A model generated the notes under the pieces. It searched no databases, was not told the DNA's origin, and saw nothing but the letters and a program-made list of their open reading frames with translations. The position numbers and the translations under genes were made by a program. Source: Saxidomus purpurata (Eukaryota > Mollusca > Bivalvia > Venerida > Veneridae). Taken from it: 64,000 nucleotides of DNA. This document shows positions 10,871 through 23,745 of the stretch, piece after piece. Every line of letters begins with the position of its first letter. Positions within the stretch are counted from its first letter, which is position 1. The stretch covers positions 22,289,159 to 22,353,158 of the forward strand of contig JAFMSR010000009.1 in NCBI GenBank assembly GCA_022818135.1. The letters are read 5' to 3'.

Positions 10871-12399
10871 TTTAAAGCACGTGGTAAAATATAAGTTGAT
10901 ATTATAATTTTGCAAAACCGATAAGGGAGAAATTGTTTTACGTTTTCGTTTTTTTTCTAAAAGATATGAAAAGGAACATTACAATTAAACAATTACGTTT
11001 TAATGAAGGAAATGTGTATAATCAATATTTTAATGCTTCTTTCGTATTATTTTAGCATACAGTTAAAACCATTTTTCTTCGCATTCTAATAACCGGTCCT
11101 ACCATGTACTTCCGGAAAAAACTATTCCATAATAGACCGCCGCCGTCATCGGCGGCGCCAATAATAATACTATCTTCATTAACTGAAGGTTAACACATTA
11201 AGACATGCAAAACATTAAGGCCTTCAAAAAGAAGAAAAAAGAAACAATCCTGAAACAAAAAAAAGGCATTATGAAATAAAACATAAATAAACCCGACAAA
11301 CACTCATCTTTTAACTAATGATGGATGCATTTATGCAGTGGAAAAATATCTAATCAGTCACACATGTTTCAGCTAAACAGTTAAACACATGGTAACATGT
11401 TTTAAACATCAGCATTCATTATATACCCGGCAGCTAAAGTTTAATTTGGATTTTGAAATTGGAATAGGAATTTCTTATAGTTCTGTTTAAAAGATATGAC
11501 TGTTGTACAGATTCTTATTTCGGTTGGTATCCTTTTCAACACTTCATTGCTGCTGTATCTAAATGTATCTTTTAAATAATTTGTACGTTGTTTCAATTAA
11601 ATGAGTTCATTTCGTTCTGAAGAACGGAGTCTTTAAGTACTATTACTTGAAAATGTAATTATTTCTGACATATAAATCGGTAAGAGCTGCATTTTACATT
11701 TAAAAATAAGCAAGCCCATATGATATGCACATCTGTGTTCAATAAAGCCAGTTTAATTCACGAAACATATCCAAGGAACACGTTAAAACTGGCTTATTTA
11801 AGATAATCCTCGCAGCCCTTTTTTTAATCTTTCAGTTTTCGAACTTATCCCCTTGCCCGAAAATGTACAACAGTAGTCAAAACATGGCAATATGTACACT
11901 GAATCGAATTTCTAAACTTCCTCTTTATAAAATTCATGTCCAACTCGAAAAACAAAAAAGATGTCAAGAATGACCACTGAATAGCGGGCTAGAGCCTTCG
12001 GCATTATCTCGATTTACTGATTTTGTAAATTAATTTATCAATTTCGACAGAATGTGAGAAGAAATACACTGAACATATTTTCTAAACGTCCACTTGGTGT
12101 TTGATTTTAATATAAGAATAAAATATTTAATATATAATTATATCTAATCTTTATTTTGGGTCAAATTCGATAGAGCACTATGTATATCTCTGGAGTTCTA
12201 AATTTTAAGTCGTTACACAAAATACTTAACTGATAACGGAATTTTATAAAATGAACATTTAGAAATTCGGTTCAGTGTATGCATTATAATACATCTTCTT
12301 CGTATCATCAGACAAGTAAAAAGGTATATAGGGATAGATTTTGTTTTAATTTACACTTGTACATGTAGTATTTACACACTATAATCAAAACCTTAAAAG
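10871..12399. other. Intron sequence; one short GC hairpin, otherwise nothing recognised
   Basis: AT-rich. The only structure noted is a perfect 7-bp stem GCCGCCG/CGGCGGC with a TCAT loop at 11139-11156, which stands out against its surroundings. No exon or transposon ends were seen. Confidence 0.5.
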
Positions 12400-12910
12400 T
12401 ATGGAACGCCTTTACTGTCTTATTATGTTGTATTGTATTATACGCAGTGCATTTTCATGTATACGAGGTACAAATTTCATTTGACATGGTACATGCACAT
12501 TTAGACGGGGTTATTTTTTTGTGATATGCAAAAGTTTGGGTATACAGTAGAATAACCATTATATGTTGTACAAACAACGTTATATGCAGTACAAACAACA
12601 TTATATGCAGTCAGTTTTTCGATACATGAGGTGGTTTTTTTTATTATATGCAGTGGTTGTACCTTTCAACGTTGTATGTTGATTAATATATGTGGTAGAT
12701 GTTTAAATGTATGAAGTGATTTCGTTTCATTGTATAAGTGGTGAAATATTACTTAATATTAAGATAATAAATCGATATGTGCGGTGCATATGTCAAAATA
12801 CATTGTGTCAACAACTTTGTATGTAGTAAATTCCATTTAATTATGTTTGGTCCAAACAACTGTATAAGATGTACATACGGCATTATATGCGGTGCTTTTC
12901 CCATTATGAT
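12400..12910. repeat. Degenerate tandem repeat, unit about 25 bp
   Basis: The phrase (A/C)TTATATGCAGTACAAACAAC and variants (TATGTTGTACAAACAAC, TATGCGGTGC) recur from about 12420 to 12900. They are clearest at 12555-12615, where three copies lie head to tail. Later copies are diverged. Confidence 0.55.
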
Positions 12911-13429
12911 GATGATACTTAAAGAGAGTCTCTAAAAATAATCTCGGCGGAAATTACCGAGTGAGCTACAAAAGATTTGCCATGACACCGTACATTCAAC
13001 ATCGAATAGCGCTTGCATGTACCTTAAATATGGTTTGTCTGCATGCCGTGCATGGTCACATAACTAATGGATATTTCTAAAGTACTGCACACCACACTAA
13101 TTACCAATTGCTTATTGCAAATTACTAGATCTAAACAAGAACACGACCAGCGGGTGCCTGACGCTTGTCTGTTTAGCAAGTGAAAAGGTATAACTATGAT
13201 AAACTGCAGTCAACAGATAATAGATTTGCATTCTCTTGGATAATTACTGAAAAAAGGTTCAGCAAAACTCTTAGTTAATAAGGGGCATTACTATTAAAAA
13301 GAGCTGTCTCATGACAGCGCGCTCGACTATTCGGAGGCTTGTCAGCAAAATGGATTTTTATGTCCAAGAATAGGTATACGTGTGTATTGTGTAATGGTGT
13401 AAGAATTAAGATAAAATTATAAACAATAT

Positions 13430-13800
13430 CTACATCAGCTCTATTTTAGTAATGGTGACCTTGACCTTGGACAGACCGGCCCAAAAAGCAATCCCAAAGC
13501 GAGCTCTTCGAAGGTTCTTACTATACATCAAATAGTTACTGAGATATGGACGTTAACGTATTTGCACGCAAAACTTTAACCAGAATGTCTAAATCGAAAA
13601 ATAAAGGGCAATAAGATAGAGTCATCTTACTTGATTATTTACGTAGGTGTGATGGCTGGGAAAGCCTTGTAAAAAGTTTAAATGCAATACATCAAGTAGT
13701 TATTGAGATATGGACTATGATGTAGTTGCATGCAAAACTTTAACCAGAGTTTCTTAGTCGAAAAAGGGGCCATACTCTGCAAGATAAACTGAATCTAGCA
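13430..13800. repeat. Interspersed repeat with two ~176-bp monomers
   Basis: The block ATCAAATAGTTACTGAGATATGG..GCAAAACTTTAACCAGA at 13528-13585 recurs at 13689-13752. A GACCTTGACCTTGGAC leader lies at 13457. A related sequence (GGGCCATAACTTGC.. GAGATATGGC) is found at 24470-24740. Confidence 0.55.
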
Positions 13801-14463
13801 TGTTCATGAGTTGTGGATAATGAAATCCCACCAGAGGGTTGAGATACGTCCAAAAATTGGCTGTTACTTCAATTCATTTACTCGCCGGATGGTCATGTGA
13901 CAACTATTGGCTATTTTGTACATGTAGTCGTACATTGTATTTCAAGTATATTAGGAAAAGCAGGATTTAGGACAAAGAATAAGGACAGTTTAACTTTCGA
14001 TACTTGAAAATCGAGATTGTCTACTTAAAAACAAAAATAATATCAAACAGGGAATGCCACGATTTTTGGTATTTGGTTTAAAATTTCATGCAAACGGTAG
14101 TCTCAATATTTATACTGGGATAACTACATTCTATTTGCCAGATTTTTGAAAATTATACCAGAAAATTAAATAAAAGAGAATTTGAAAAAATCGTATTCAT
14201 ATTTCTCGTTTATTTTGTAAAACCCCACAGTTTCCTTTCGCCACATTTTGTGGTGGTTGGGAGCATAAACTACCCGTGCACTTGTTCAACAGCTAAATAT
14301 TGCTAATTTCAATATTTATTATAATATAAATTATTCAATCCGTCATCAACTGGATGGCTGTTGTTGTTGTTGTATCCATGGCAACCACACAAAAAATCTT
14401 GCTGCGTCTATGAACTCTGAATATAAGACAATTCATAGGTGTTTTGATATATTTGCATTTTAG

Positions 14464-14490
14464 CGAAACGTATAAATGAACAATACATTG
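14464..14490 (+). CDS. Possible 27-nt microexon of the NLR-like gene
   Basis: GATATATTTGCATTTTAG (ending 14463) is a good acceptor and ATTG|GTAAGA (after 14490) a good donor. The 27 nt keep the frame if entered in phase 1, and would insert A-KRINEQYI between exon B and exon C, restoring GAT at the next junction. Phase and both splice sites fit the neighbouring exons, but a 27-nt match to splice rules in a 22.9-kb intron can arise by chance. RNA evidence would settle it. Confidence 0.25.
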
Positions 14491-14559
14491 GTAAGACTTT
14501 AACTTCATTACCACCTTGTAGTACAGTCATTCTGGGGTTGGACCGGGAAAAAATTTGAA

Positions 14560-15370
14560 CAGAAATGAATCCTTCACCATGACTTTGTAAATGGTCTACC
14601 TTTTAACATAAAGAAAAGTTCCCATTGATATGTGTGGTGGAAATGTTATTTTTGGGTATTTTCATTTTTTTTTTTCGATGTTTTAGTTGGGAATTTTTGT
14701 AATTATATTTCTTATTTTGATGATTGTCAACAAATATCTATGTTGTTTTCATTTTTCAATTCAAAACTAATATAACTATGTAATAAAAAAAATTGGGTGA
14801 AAATTGTCCATATTCACTTACTTTTTGGGGCATTTTCATGCTTTTTTGTTGTTTTAAGTGGGAATTTTTGTAGTTTATGTCTTATTTTGATGATTTTCAA
14901 CAAATATTTGTGTTGTTTTTATTTTTCGATTCAGAACTACTATAACTATTCAATAAAACTTTTGGACTGAATATTGTCCAAATGCATCAAATTTTTTGGG
15001 AAGTTTCGTGCTTTTTTGCCGTTTTAAGTAGAGATTTCTGTAATTTTAATTCTTATTTTGATGATTGTCAATTCATATTTATGCTGTTTTTGTTTTTTTT
15101 TATTCAAAACTACTTAAGCTTTGAATTAAAACATACCTGGTTGAAAAATATTTATATTCATCCAATTTTAGGGGCATTTTCATCCATTTTTGATGTTCTA
15201 AGTGGTATTTCTGAAGTTGTATTTTTTTTATTTTGTCATGATTGTCAATTCGTTTTTATGTTATTATCCTAGTTTTATTTAAATCTACTGTATCTATGAA
15301 TTAAATATCTGAGCGAATTTTGTCCATATTCACATTCTATTTTGGGTAATTTTCATGTTTTTTTCACATT
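14560..15370. repeat. ~172-bp monomer array, left part
   Basis: Monomers begin at GGGCATTTTCATG-type phrases near 14655, 14829, 14998, 15173 and 15345, about 170-175 bp apart. Each includes TTTAAGTGGGAATTTTTGTA, TTATTTTGATGATTGTCAAC and an AACTACTATAACTAT phrase. Copies differ by many point changes, so the array is old. It is interrupted at 15371 and resumes at about 15801-16035 and 17521-17990. Confidence 0.75.
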
Positions 15371-15800
15371 TTCTGTATTTCATTTTTGTGTCGCACTTTC
15401 GGAGAAAATGCGATACATAGGAATCAGTTGGACCAGTCCGTCAGTCCGTCACAAAAACTTAACATTGGCTAGAACATTGCCATTTCTTAAACTTACTTCA
15501 TCAAACTTTCAAATTGTATTGCTTATGACAAAAGGCCCGTGATGACGCCCAATTTTGTAGGTCAAGGTCATTTTTTGACAGAGTCATGCTCATTTTGTAC
15601 TTAGATTTTGTTACAAGAACCTAACGTTGGCTATAAACTTGCCATTCTTAAGATTTCTTCATCAAACTTTCAAATTGTATAGCTTTTGACAAAAGGGTCA
15701 TGATGCCACCAAAGTCGGTCAAGCTCATATTTGACAGAGTTATAATGCCCCTTTTTGTACTTGGATTTTGTCACGAAATTTACACCTATCTAGTTTAAGT
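15371..15800 (+). mobile_element. Interspersed element inserted in the monomer array
   Basis: It starts with TTTTGTGTCGCACTTTCGGAG, close to the start of the copy at 34725. A CCGTCAGTCCGTCAC leader and two ~163-bp internal repeats follow (AACTTAACATTGGCTAG at 15456, AACCTAACGTTGGCTAT at 15619). The family also occurs at 34725-35085 and as a fragment at 35700-35830. Confidence 0.6.
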
Positions 15801-16049
15801 TTGATTATTGTCAACATTTATAAGTATCCTTCATCTTTTTTCTATTCTACTAGCAGCTTAATTCTTGTTAAATTGGGTGGAAATGTATCAGTTTGACCAA
15901 CTTTGAGTCGTTTTCTTGTTTTTTTTTATGTTTAAAGTAGCAATTACTTAAACAGATTATTCAAGTTTTATTTTTTGTAAGCATATATTTATTTGTCACA
16001 TAGTGTCATATTTAGTATTACTATCAGCTGAATTCTAGATGACTGTGCA

Positions 16050-17500
16050 AACACTGAATCAGGGAATGAAATTGTACATGTACTTGGAAATCAACCAAAT
16101 TCTAATTAGCAAACAAGCTGGATTCAACAGAAAACTAGACTACATACCCAGCCCAGGAGGTTGAAGATGCAATCAAAGAAAAAGAAGTATCACTTGTTAA
16201 TTGGATTAATCTCGAAAGAGCATTCAATAAAGTCTGGACTAACTGTCTCTTTGTGAAGTTACTACGGAATGGAATGAAACAGGGGCACAATGTACAAGTG
16301 GAACAAGTCCTATCTGTTCAACGTACATGTAAACACAGGATAGTATAAAGCTAGCGATAATACGTAAGTTATTTTTGACACTAACTAAGTGAGCGAATGA
16401 GAAGATACTGAATACAGAATACTTAGGAACAGTGAGGCCACACCTTAAATACAGCTCTACAGCTTAGACGAGGGCCGCAAATACAAATAAACAAGTGCCG
16501 CATAAGGTCCAAAACAAGGCCTTAAGAATATTTACTTGATTTAAGTGTGCAGACAATTTTAATGCAATGGAGGAAGTCACTGCCATTCTACTAATTGGTA
16601 AGAGAAGGGGTGCGAAAGCGCAAATGCAAGGGAGCAAGTACCAGCTCTTGCCAGACCACCCCATGAATACAAAGCTTGAGGCCCCATTTTCTGAAAAGAG
16701 GGAACTGTGCCAATGAATCCAAGAAGCTGACAAAATCAAATGCTGCCCATCTTGGGTCACTGACAACTTTTGATCAGTGGGAACTGCCGGAGCCACAGAT
16801 GTACAACATGACAAACATTAGTATCTGCCCTGCAGTGCCGGGTTCCAACTCGGTGTGAAAGATGAAAATATCAAGAGATCCATAGCATCAGCCATGTTCT
16901 CAGAAAATTATCCATCAGAGACATAGACGCATATGTACTCAGACTGCTACAGCTGCTACACAAGATGGCGGTTCTGGTATTTTCACCATGTACACAACTG
17001 GTGGGCCAGTGATAGTTAGCATATAAGCAGGCAAGCACTGTTACAACTAAAACAAAGCAGAAATAGAAGTCATCATACAGCATCGAAAGCAGCTGAATAG
17101 TCAGAAAAGGACTACCATCGGGTAGTCGTTCTAACACATGCTATATCAGTCCATTAAGCATTGGCATATGGCAAATTGTCATCCCTTGCCCAGGAACATA
17201 ACAGGTTCAGCAAGAAGCAAATAATGTCACTAAAATGGATGCATACAAAAAACACTATGATGTTTATGACAATGGGGTGGCAGAGCAATTGGCAAATCAA
17301 GGGGTAAGAGGCTAGCAGTCACTCCATAGAGTCACTTATGAAAATACTAAAGCTCACGGTGACTAAGATTCTTACGAGAGTGTAGAGGCAAAAAGATGAC
17401 CACCATCTACTAGACAAATGGGAACAAGCCATTCAGTATTCAGTACCGGAAACAAGAGGCTCGATGCTCATACATATGTTTGAAAAACTAAAGCTGTTGA
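16050..17500 (+). mobile_element. Decayed LINE: reverse transcriptase and RNase H remnants
   Basis: Across changing frames the + strand gives pieces of a non-LTR ORF2. At about 16120-16290 come QAGFNR, EVEDAIKEKEVSL and WINLERAFNKVW, the last matching the WxDLxKAFDxVW signature of the reverse transcriptase A motif, with both Asp positions changed. From about 16510 come KVQNKALRIF, MEEVTAI and GAKAQMQG, the thumb/post-RT region. At about 16860-17310 come NIKRSIASAMFSENYP, THMYSD, VVVLTHAISV, SLAQE and GVAEQLANQG, which fit an RNase H domain of I/Jockey-group elements. Many frameshifts and stops make it non-functional. It lies inside the ~172-bp array. Confidence 0.75.
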
Positions 17501-17520
17501 GTGTGTGGTCTTTCAGACCA

Positions 17521-17990
17521 AACACCAGCACATTTACTTGAGATTATCCTACTCACTCCCTTTTAAAGTAAGAATTTCTGTTATTGGCTTTTAATTAAAC
17601 TTCGATTGATTATTGCCAACATGTATTAATTTCTTTCATGTGTTTCTATTCAGTAATACTAATAGCTTTATATTACTATATCTATTTTCATGAAAATATA
17701 TCTCTCTTGATCAGTAATTTGGGCATTTCCTTGGCATTTTTATGTTTAAGGTGGGAATACTGTACTTTAATGTTTTCAGTTCAATTATCATCAGCAAATG
17801 TTAATTTCGTTCGTACGTATCAATTCAGTACTGCTAGCAGTTTGGTTCTTAACCAATTGTTACCATAATCTTCACTATCTTTTAGAATTTGATCATGTTT
17901 CTTATGATTTAAGTGGGAATTTCTGTAATTTGATTTCAGGCAACATACATTTATATCCTTCATAGTCTTCAATAGGGAACTTCAATAAAT
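17521..17990. repeat. ~172-bp monomer array, right part
   Basis: The monomer phrases (AAGTAAGAATTTCTGTTATT, TTGATTATTGCCAAC, GGGCATTTCCTTGGC) resume after the LINE and fade out near 17990. Confidence 0.6.
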
Positions 17991-19829
17991 AAGCATCTGC
18001 CAAGTACCGTTGTCTTCAATAATGAAGAATGTGTGAATGAAAATGAGATCACTGATGATTTCTTGTTTTGATATATATTTGCTGCAAAAAACTAAAAATA
18101 TGTAGACATTACCATACCCCAACATAAAATGGCAGTAAATCTTGATTTGAATACCATAGATTAACTTGAATAAAATCAGATGACGAAGGTTTTCAAAATT
18201 AGTTTTATGGTTTCCGAAAAACGAATATTCCTAACATTCTGCATTCCCGAGCAACACAAGTCCCTTCGGTGCTTTGATTTCCTTTGTGTATTTTTTCTGT
18301 TACATCATAACTAGCCTCTATTATAATAACGGAAGTGGTTTCGTTTTCTGACTCGAGATAACTTCACCCTTTTGGTTGAAGGCGTTAGCATCGAGCCAGA
18401 CATTTTATATGACAAAGTAAGAAGTTTAAAACCGAAGGTAGGAGTCTTGTACTTGTTCTTCACAGAAATCCTGTTAACCTGTTTATATATTTTCATTCAG
18501 CTTATATTTTTATTTCTTATCACTGTAAAATGTTGTGCATGCTAAAGTAGTCAGTTTTCATTAAACAAAAGAAGAAACAGGTGAAATGTAAAAATAAACA
18601 AATGATCATGCAATACAAAGTTAAATTACGTGTTTGTTACTAAAACAACCATTTGACCTTGAGCTTCAGTTAGAGGTCAGGTGTTAAAATGTCTGTAAAA
18701 TGTAAGAAATAGATTGCTAATCAAAATGTTTGAAAGAAATAATACAAAAACCATTAAAATATACCAAAATATTGCAAAAGATGCAATAAGTAATGGGGAA
18801 CTTAACCCTATTTAACATTTAAAGGGCGTGACCTTGACCTTGAAAAAAACCTATTTCCACCAATGGAACTTTTGGGAACTTTGTTGTTTCTGAAACTACA
18901 GATGTTGGTGATACTGAAAATACATGTTTCATTTCTGTTCAAATTTATTCCCACTTTAGTATATTTTTAAGCTAGGATGACTGTACTATTGTCACATTAA
19001 AGCTGCTCGCTCTCAGATTATAGGAAAAAATTAGAGTTCCCCAAACTCTCTGAAAATAACATATTTTAGAAGGAATAGTCATATAAAAATGTCCCAGTAT
19101 AAATTCATGTCGAGTATATCTGTATATTTGATATAAAATATGTATGTAAACAAAATGTATAGCGATGTTCACTATTCATTAAAGCAGTGGTTCTAAAATT
19201 TGATCTATTTGACTCTGATTAATTTTCATTTTTGAAATACAGAGAAGATAATAAATTTAAATCGCTTTCATTTATCTCTGAACGAAGTCGTCTGCTTGTG
19301 TCAACAAACTTTCAGGAGCAGCTGTCAACGTGCACAAACAGCACAACTCTTTTAAACAAGTTTAAGAGTATTAAGACAAAATAACGTTTAAAAAAAATTT
19401 CAGCGAGCAATATTAACAAAACAACCGAACCCCAATGTTCATTTTCTTTTTGAAATGTTTTTCAATTTTATCATGGGGGTCTTGAAGTTGATCTTAGCTG
19501 CTGTGCGGTCAAGCGCTCGTGAACCAAGAACGCACACATTAATTTTATTTCTGACTGTTTTCACGCTTTTAGTACGCGAACGCTTATTTATGACTGTTCA
19601 AGACCCTTTGTCGCGTTGTGCATCATACATCATACGCGTAGAAAATAACGCTTTGCATTTAATCACCTTTTGTAATATCTGGTTATGTTAGAATCGAAAT
19701 AACTTCCTTTTCAGCGTTGTTATCGTCTAATAAAAACTCTTTGTCAGACATCCGGCCTTCGTGGTTAATTACTACCCATCATAGCTCAAAATCATTGTTT
19801 ATTAGACGATGCACACCGCTGGAACGGGT
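17991..19829. other. Intron sequence; fragments of common repeats only
   Basis: There are short pieces such as GCGTGACCTTGACCTTG (about 18827-18843) and TTAAAGCTGCTCGCTCTCAG (about 18997), the latter a phrase also seen at 35424 and 49711. No coding exon was recognised. The open frame at 19455-19691 has no motif or splice context. Confidence 0.4.
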
Positions 19830-19965
19830 ATTATAAACATATATGTAAAAGTAAAGGCTAGAATCAACAACACAAATTAAAATCTACATAGCAATTTGAG
19901 AAAAGCTGTTGAAAATGCTTCTCTGTTTGGTTTGACGGCACCGCTTCACTATATGTGTCGTGTAG
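19830..19965. repeat. Dispersed repeat shared with 35470-35585
   Basis: GTAAAAGTAAAGGCTAGAAT and GACGGCACCGCTTCACTAT recur with small changes, in the same order, at 35490-35583. Confidence 0.55.
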
Positions 19966-20267
19966 ACAAGTAAATCAGAATGATGGTAAACGTTTCACGT
20001 TGACTATTTACTGTTATGACTGAAGTCCAAGTGTTGTCATACACGTCTTATCAAACATAATGGAGCGAGATATTAAATTGCAATACTGAAAATGTAGATC
20101 TATTCATGAATACTGTTGGAAAAACTATAAACAATCTTAACAATGGTGTTAGAACGAAAGTAGAAAGACTTGTACTTTAAAAGAATCGAATTGTTATCTG
20201 TAAGGAGATATTAGTACTTACGGAACAGATCTATTGTCACATAAAACTATATTCGATGAATAAGTAA

Positions 20268-20420
20268 ACTACTGTAAACCACGAAATGATTTTCGCGCAA
20301 TTTAAGTTAGCGATTTTCGCGGTCAGTTCATTTCCGCGAAACTAAATAGCTGCGAAGAACCCATGTCTTGAATAATCGCGAAACTTTCTAGCTGTGGAGA
20401 AACTAGTCGTGAAAGAATGT
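20268..20420. mobile_element. Possible end of a DNA transposon (CGCG-rich terminal block)
   Basis: ACTGTAAACCACGAAAT followed by TTTTCGCG repeated three times resembles the terminal block of the inverted-repeat element at 41791-42544 in composition (TTTTTTCGCG, TTTCGCGATTTCG), but not in exact sequence. The opposite end was not found. Confidence 0.35.
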
Positions 20421-20699
20421 GGATGAACTTACCCATGCCGGCAAACTTTCGTTAACTGTCGTTAATTTTTTAATAACGATGTAGATCAGTTTAAGATGTT
20501 TCAAATATTACTGAAATCAAAGTTATATTACTGAGAAAAAAAGTCCATTTAACTCCTTCAGTTTATGATACTTCGGCGTCATGAAATGAGTACACAAACA
20601 TGACGTCACAGCTTTATCAATCTCGGTATAATACTAGTATGTAGGCAAATGAGACTTGTTTTGATCCTGAAACGTGAACAATTAAAGTTGATGACGATT

Positions 20700-20855
20700 T
20701 CTTGAAGAAACAAATTGAAATATGTCAACAATGATAAAGACTGAATAGAACATGGTTCTATCATTATCCAATAAAAAAGTTTTCTTAATCAATAAATTCA
20801 AAGTGACGGATGTGTACAACAATTTCATTCTGGGACTTTAAGTATGAAGTAAGTA
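20700..20855. repeat. Dispersed repeat shared with 23630-23745
   Basis: GGTTCTATCATTATCC, AAATTCAAAGTGA and GGGACTTTAAGT occur in the same order and spacing at 23630-23745. Both copies are in the same orientation. Confidence 0.6.
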
Positions 20856-21392
20856 TTAATCAATATGTCACCTTTTTAAACACATAATGAATAGTCACAT
20901 CACATGTCAGAATTCACATGTGTACGTATTTTTCACCTCCAATCGATACAGTTTGGCAATTGGTCGCATTGTTATACAACGTCTGGATCTGACGGCTCAG
21001 ATAAGACCATCTTCGCGAAAACTACATCTTCAAGACGCCTTGGGACCACACTCGCGTCATGTATCTGTACGATGTATTTTGAGATATATTTTTAAACTTG
21101 AAGAATCATTCTTGCATATCGGATCGGCATTTCCGGTAATTTTCCCATTGTCGGAAAAAACGGTCTGGCATCCCTCCTATGCCAGACGACTCTCGTTAAT
21201 TACAACTAACGTAACCTTATAAACATAGTGACGTCACTTTCCTAAACACAACGTCGGAAAATCGTTTGTCTTTTAGGATAAATCATCATTTTGATAAGTT
21301 TGCATTAATTAAGAAATGCATGTACACTTTAAAGTGCAAGACGATATACAATAAAAAGTTTCCATCATGAGACAATTTGGCTCGGATGAAAA

Positions 21393-21493
21393 TATCCGTC
21401 ACCTCGGGTAACTGTTCTGCGGGAACTCAACTGTCTTGCGGGAACTCGGCAGAGCCTCGTTCCCGCCAAAACAGTAACCCTCAGTGACGGTTA
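21393..21493. mobile_element. Short fold-back element
   Basis: The left arm 21393-21425 (TATCCGTCACCTCGGGTAAC..) is matched by the complement of the right arm 21459-21493 (..GGTTACTGTTTTGGCGGGAAC read inverted). There are several mismatches and a ~33-bp loop. Confidence 0.5.
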
Positions 21494-21714
21494 TGAACCA
21501 CATGCTCATGACAGAAATTATTAATGTAAACCTCGTGCTTGTCAGGGGCGTAGCTGTGGCCGACTTCAAAGTAAAGGCCCATTTGCTGCGGGGGGGAAGG
21601 GGGGGGTTCGGGGCCACAGAGCTTAAATAATACCAGAAAATATATATCTCAAATTATATGCGGTACCAATAGACAGATTACAAAATTTTGTTTTGTATGA
21701 TAAAAGAGGAAGCA

Positions 21715-22010
21715 GGTGGTGTGGTGGCCGAGTGGTTAACGCTCTGGACTACCAATCCGGAGGTCCTCAGTTCAATTCTCGGCCGGGGCACTGGAAATTT
21801 CAGAAACGCTTTTCAGTGTTTTCCACCTATCTGAGATGAACTGGTTAGCAAGGTAGTCTCGCGTGTATCGGTGCTATACACCGGGAATGTAAAATTACCA
21901 AGAGGTCTATTCGTAAAAGAGCTAGGGTCTGGTACGCGGATTCCCTTGTATCTGCTTCTGTCTCTAAAATAAAGGACCACAATGGAAATAAGAGCTTGCT
22001 CTTTATTGTG
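21715..22010 (+). mobile_element. tRNA-derived SINE
   Basis: The head has an A box TGGCCGAGTGGTTAACGC (21727-21744), an anticodon-like stem-loop TCTGGA-CTACCAA-TCCGGA, and a B box CAGTTCAATTCTC. The body has TCGGTGCTATACACCGGGAA (about 21869-21888) and ends in TCTGTCTCTAAAATAAAGGA. No 3' CCA-type acceptor stem closes, so this is a SINE, not a tRNA gene. No target duplication was found. Confidence 0.7.
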
Positions 22011-23629
22011 TAATCCTTGGTACTTGGTACTGAAAAGAATACTACAACAGCAAGCTTTGAAACTCGAAACACTGCCATAAAAAGCATCATACCTTCGTAA
22101 TGTTTGTTTCATGTTGCTTGTATCGCTGTTTAAAATGTACGCAAGCCTTTCATGCAATGTATTTTGACATAAGCAGAAGAGGCAGATGTGTTTTTAAGCA
22201 AACTGTTGATAAACTACAGTTAAAAAAGTAATTTGCTGTTGTCCCATTGTGAAGGAGAAAACTAACGACTAATGTTATATTTCATTACTACCCAGAAATC
22301 AAAGTATTGAAATACTAATGGAAGGTGATTTCGAAAGTTTCAGCAAGGAATCAGCATGTGAAATTATGTCTATACAGGCACCGCAAATGAGGAGAAAATC
22401 CTCGGTAAAAACGAAAGTTTTGCCGAAAATCTAGTGTTTTTGCATTCGGCATTAATTATAAGTGTTAATATTCAGACATGAAATAAATTGAATAACCGGG
22501 GACAAACTTCAACCATTTCTCTATAAGTCTGCCAAGTGTCACCTTGTAATATGCCGTTTTAAAAGAGATACAGGCGTTTAAAGTTGACAAGGCACACGAA
22601 TCTGGCTAACGCGGTCGTAACGATTATAGGTGAAAGCAGTTCCGTCAATTTTTGTGTTAACGGAAACAGCAATGTCGAAAAAGCGAAAACCACTGAAAAT
22701 TGCGTGTTTCAGCCGTTTTGCATCGCTTGTTTGCTTCCTTTTCTGCCCAAAATGACATTACAACTAATACACGAGAACTGTGGGTAAATAACACTTTCAG
22801 ACGTCTGTACAACAATAAAGATGTACACAATGTATATAATTTAGTTACTGATGACTCCAGTCGGGAAAGTTACATCTACACCAGTTATGTGGAAAAGAAA
22901 AATATACCCGGTAGGCCTATATCTTGACTCTAAAAGGCGTCACTTTCATTTATGCAGATACATATTCCATATATGTAAGAAACCTGGGTTCCGGTATTTA
23001 CATAGATTTTTCTCAAAAATTAAGAAATGTCTCATTAAGTATTAAGTCACACATTACTCTCTTTAGAAGAGCTATCTTTTGCTAAGAAATATATATATCG
23101 TGTACTTGTATCAAACAGTGAAATTTGTATCAAACAGTGAAATAACCTATGTGCTTTGGTTCAGTTTCATGTTGTTTGATTGTAAACACATGTAGATTTA
23201 TTATGAAGTCTGAAGCGCTGAGCATAATTCAAGGGCACATAATCCGATAATATTACTCCGGTTTATATCTTAATTGAACGTGCAAAGTATCTTATTAATA
23301 AACAGAATCTGTGAAGAAAAGGCAAGAGTGAGTGCAGAAACTAGACTTCAAAAATCGAAAACGGCAAGAGTTGATTATAAGTAGCAATCCTATGCCACAC
23401 AAAAAAATCTAGCGCTTACATATTAAGCTATTGAGTTTGGTTTAGAATAAAGTCCTAGGATCATATTCTCTTATTATATCAAGGAAGATCAATAAATGAC
23501 AGAAATGACCTTTCTTTGTACCAAAAACATTCCTAAAAGATATGTATTTATAAGAAACATAGCGCAGATATTTTTAATAAGGCTTTCTGGTAACTCTTTT
23601 TCTTTAAGAAACAACTTTAATGCGAAAAC
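22011..23629. other. Intron sequence with nothing recognised
   Basis: AT-rich. Open frames up to 75 codons (22584-23045) overlap in different frames and show no motif. No terminal repeats were seen. Confidence 0.45.
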
Positions 23630-23745
23630 GCATATGTCAACATTGTTTTATAATCAATAGAACGCGGTTCTATCATTATCCTATCAATAAGTTTAGGTTA
23701 CTATATCAGAAAATTCAAAGTGATCATGGGACTTTAAGTTCGTTT
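23630..23745. repeat. Dispersed repeat shared with 20700-20855
   Basis: This is the second copy of the block described at 20700. It is more diverged in its left half. Confidence 0.55.

Noticed and set aside
14982..15542. Open frames of 66-96 codons with FFVLFLFF runs
   Set aside because: T-rich monomer array and inserted element. Composition is driven by the repeat.
21718..21790. Functional tRNA gene (ACC anticodon-like loop)
   Set aside because: There is no closed acceptor stem and a SINE body follows directly.
21813..22157. 114-codon minus-strand frame
   Set aside because: It lies across the SINE body at 21715-22010. Incidental.
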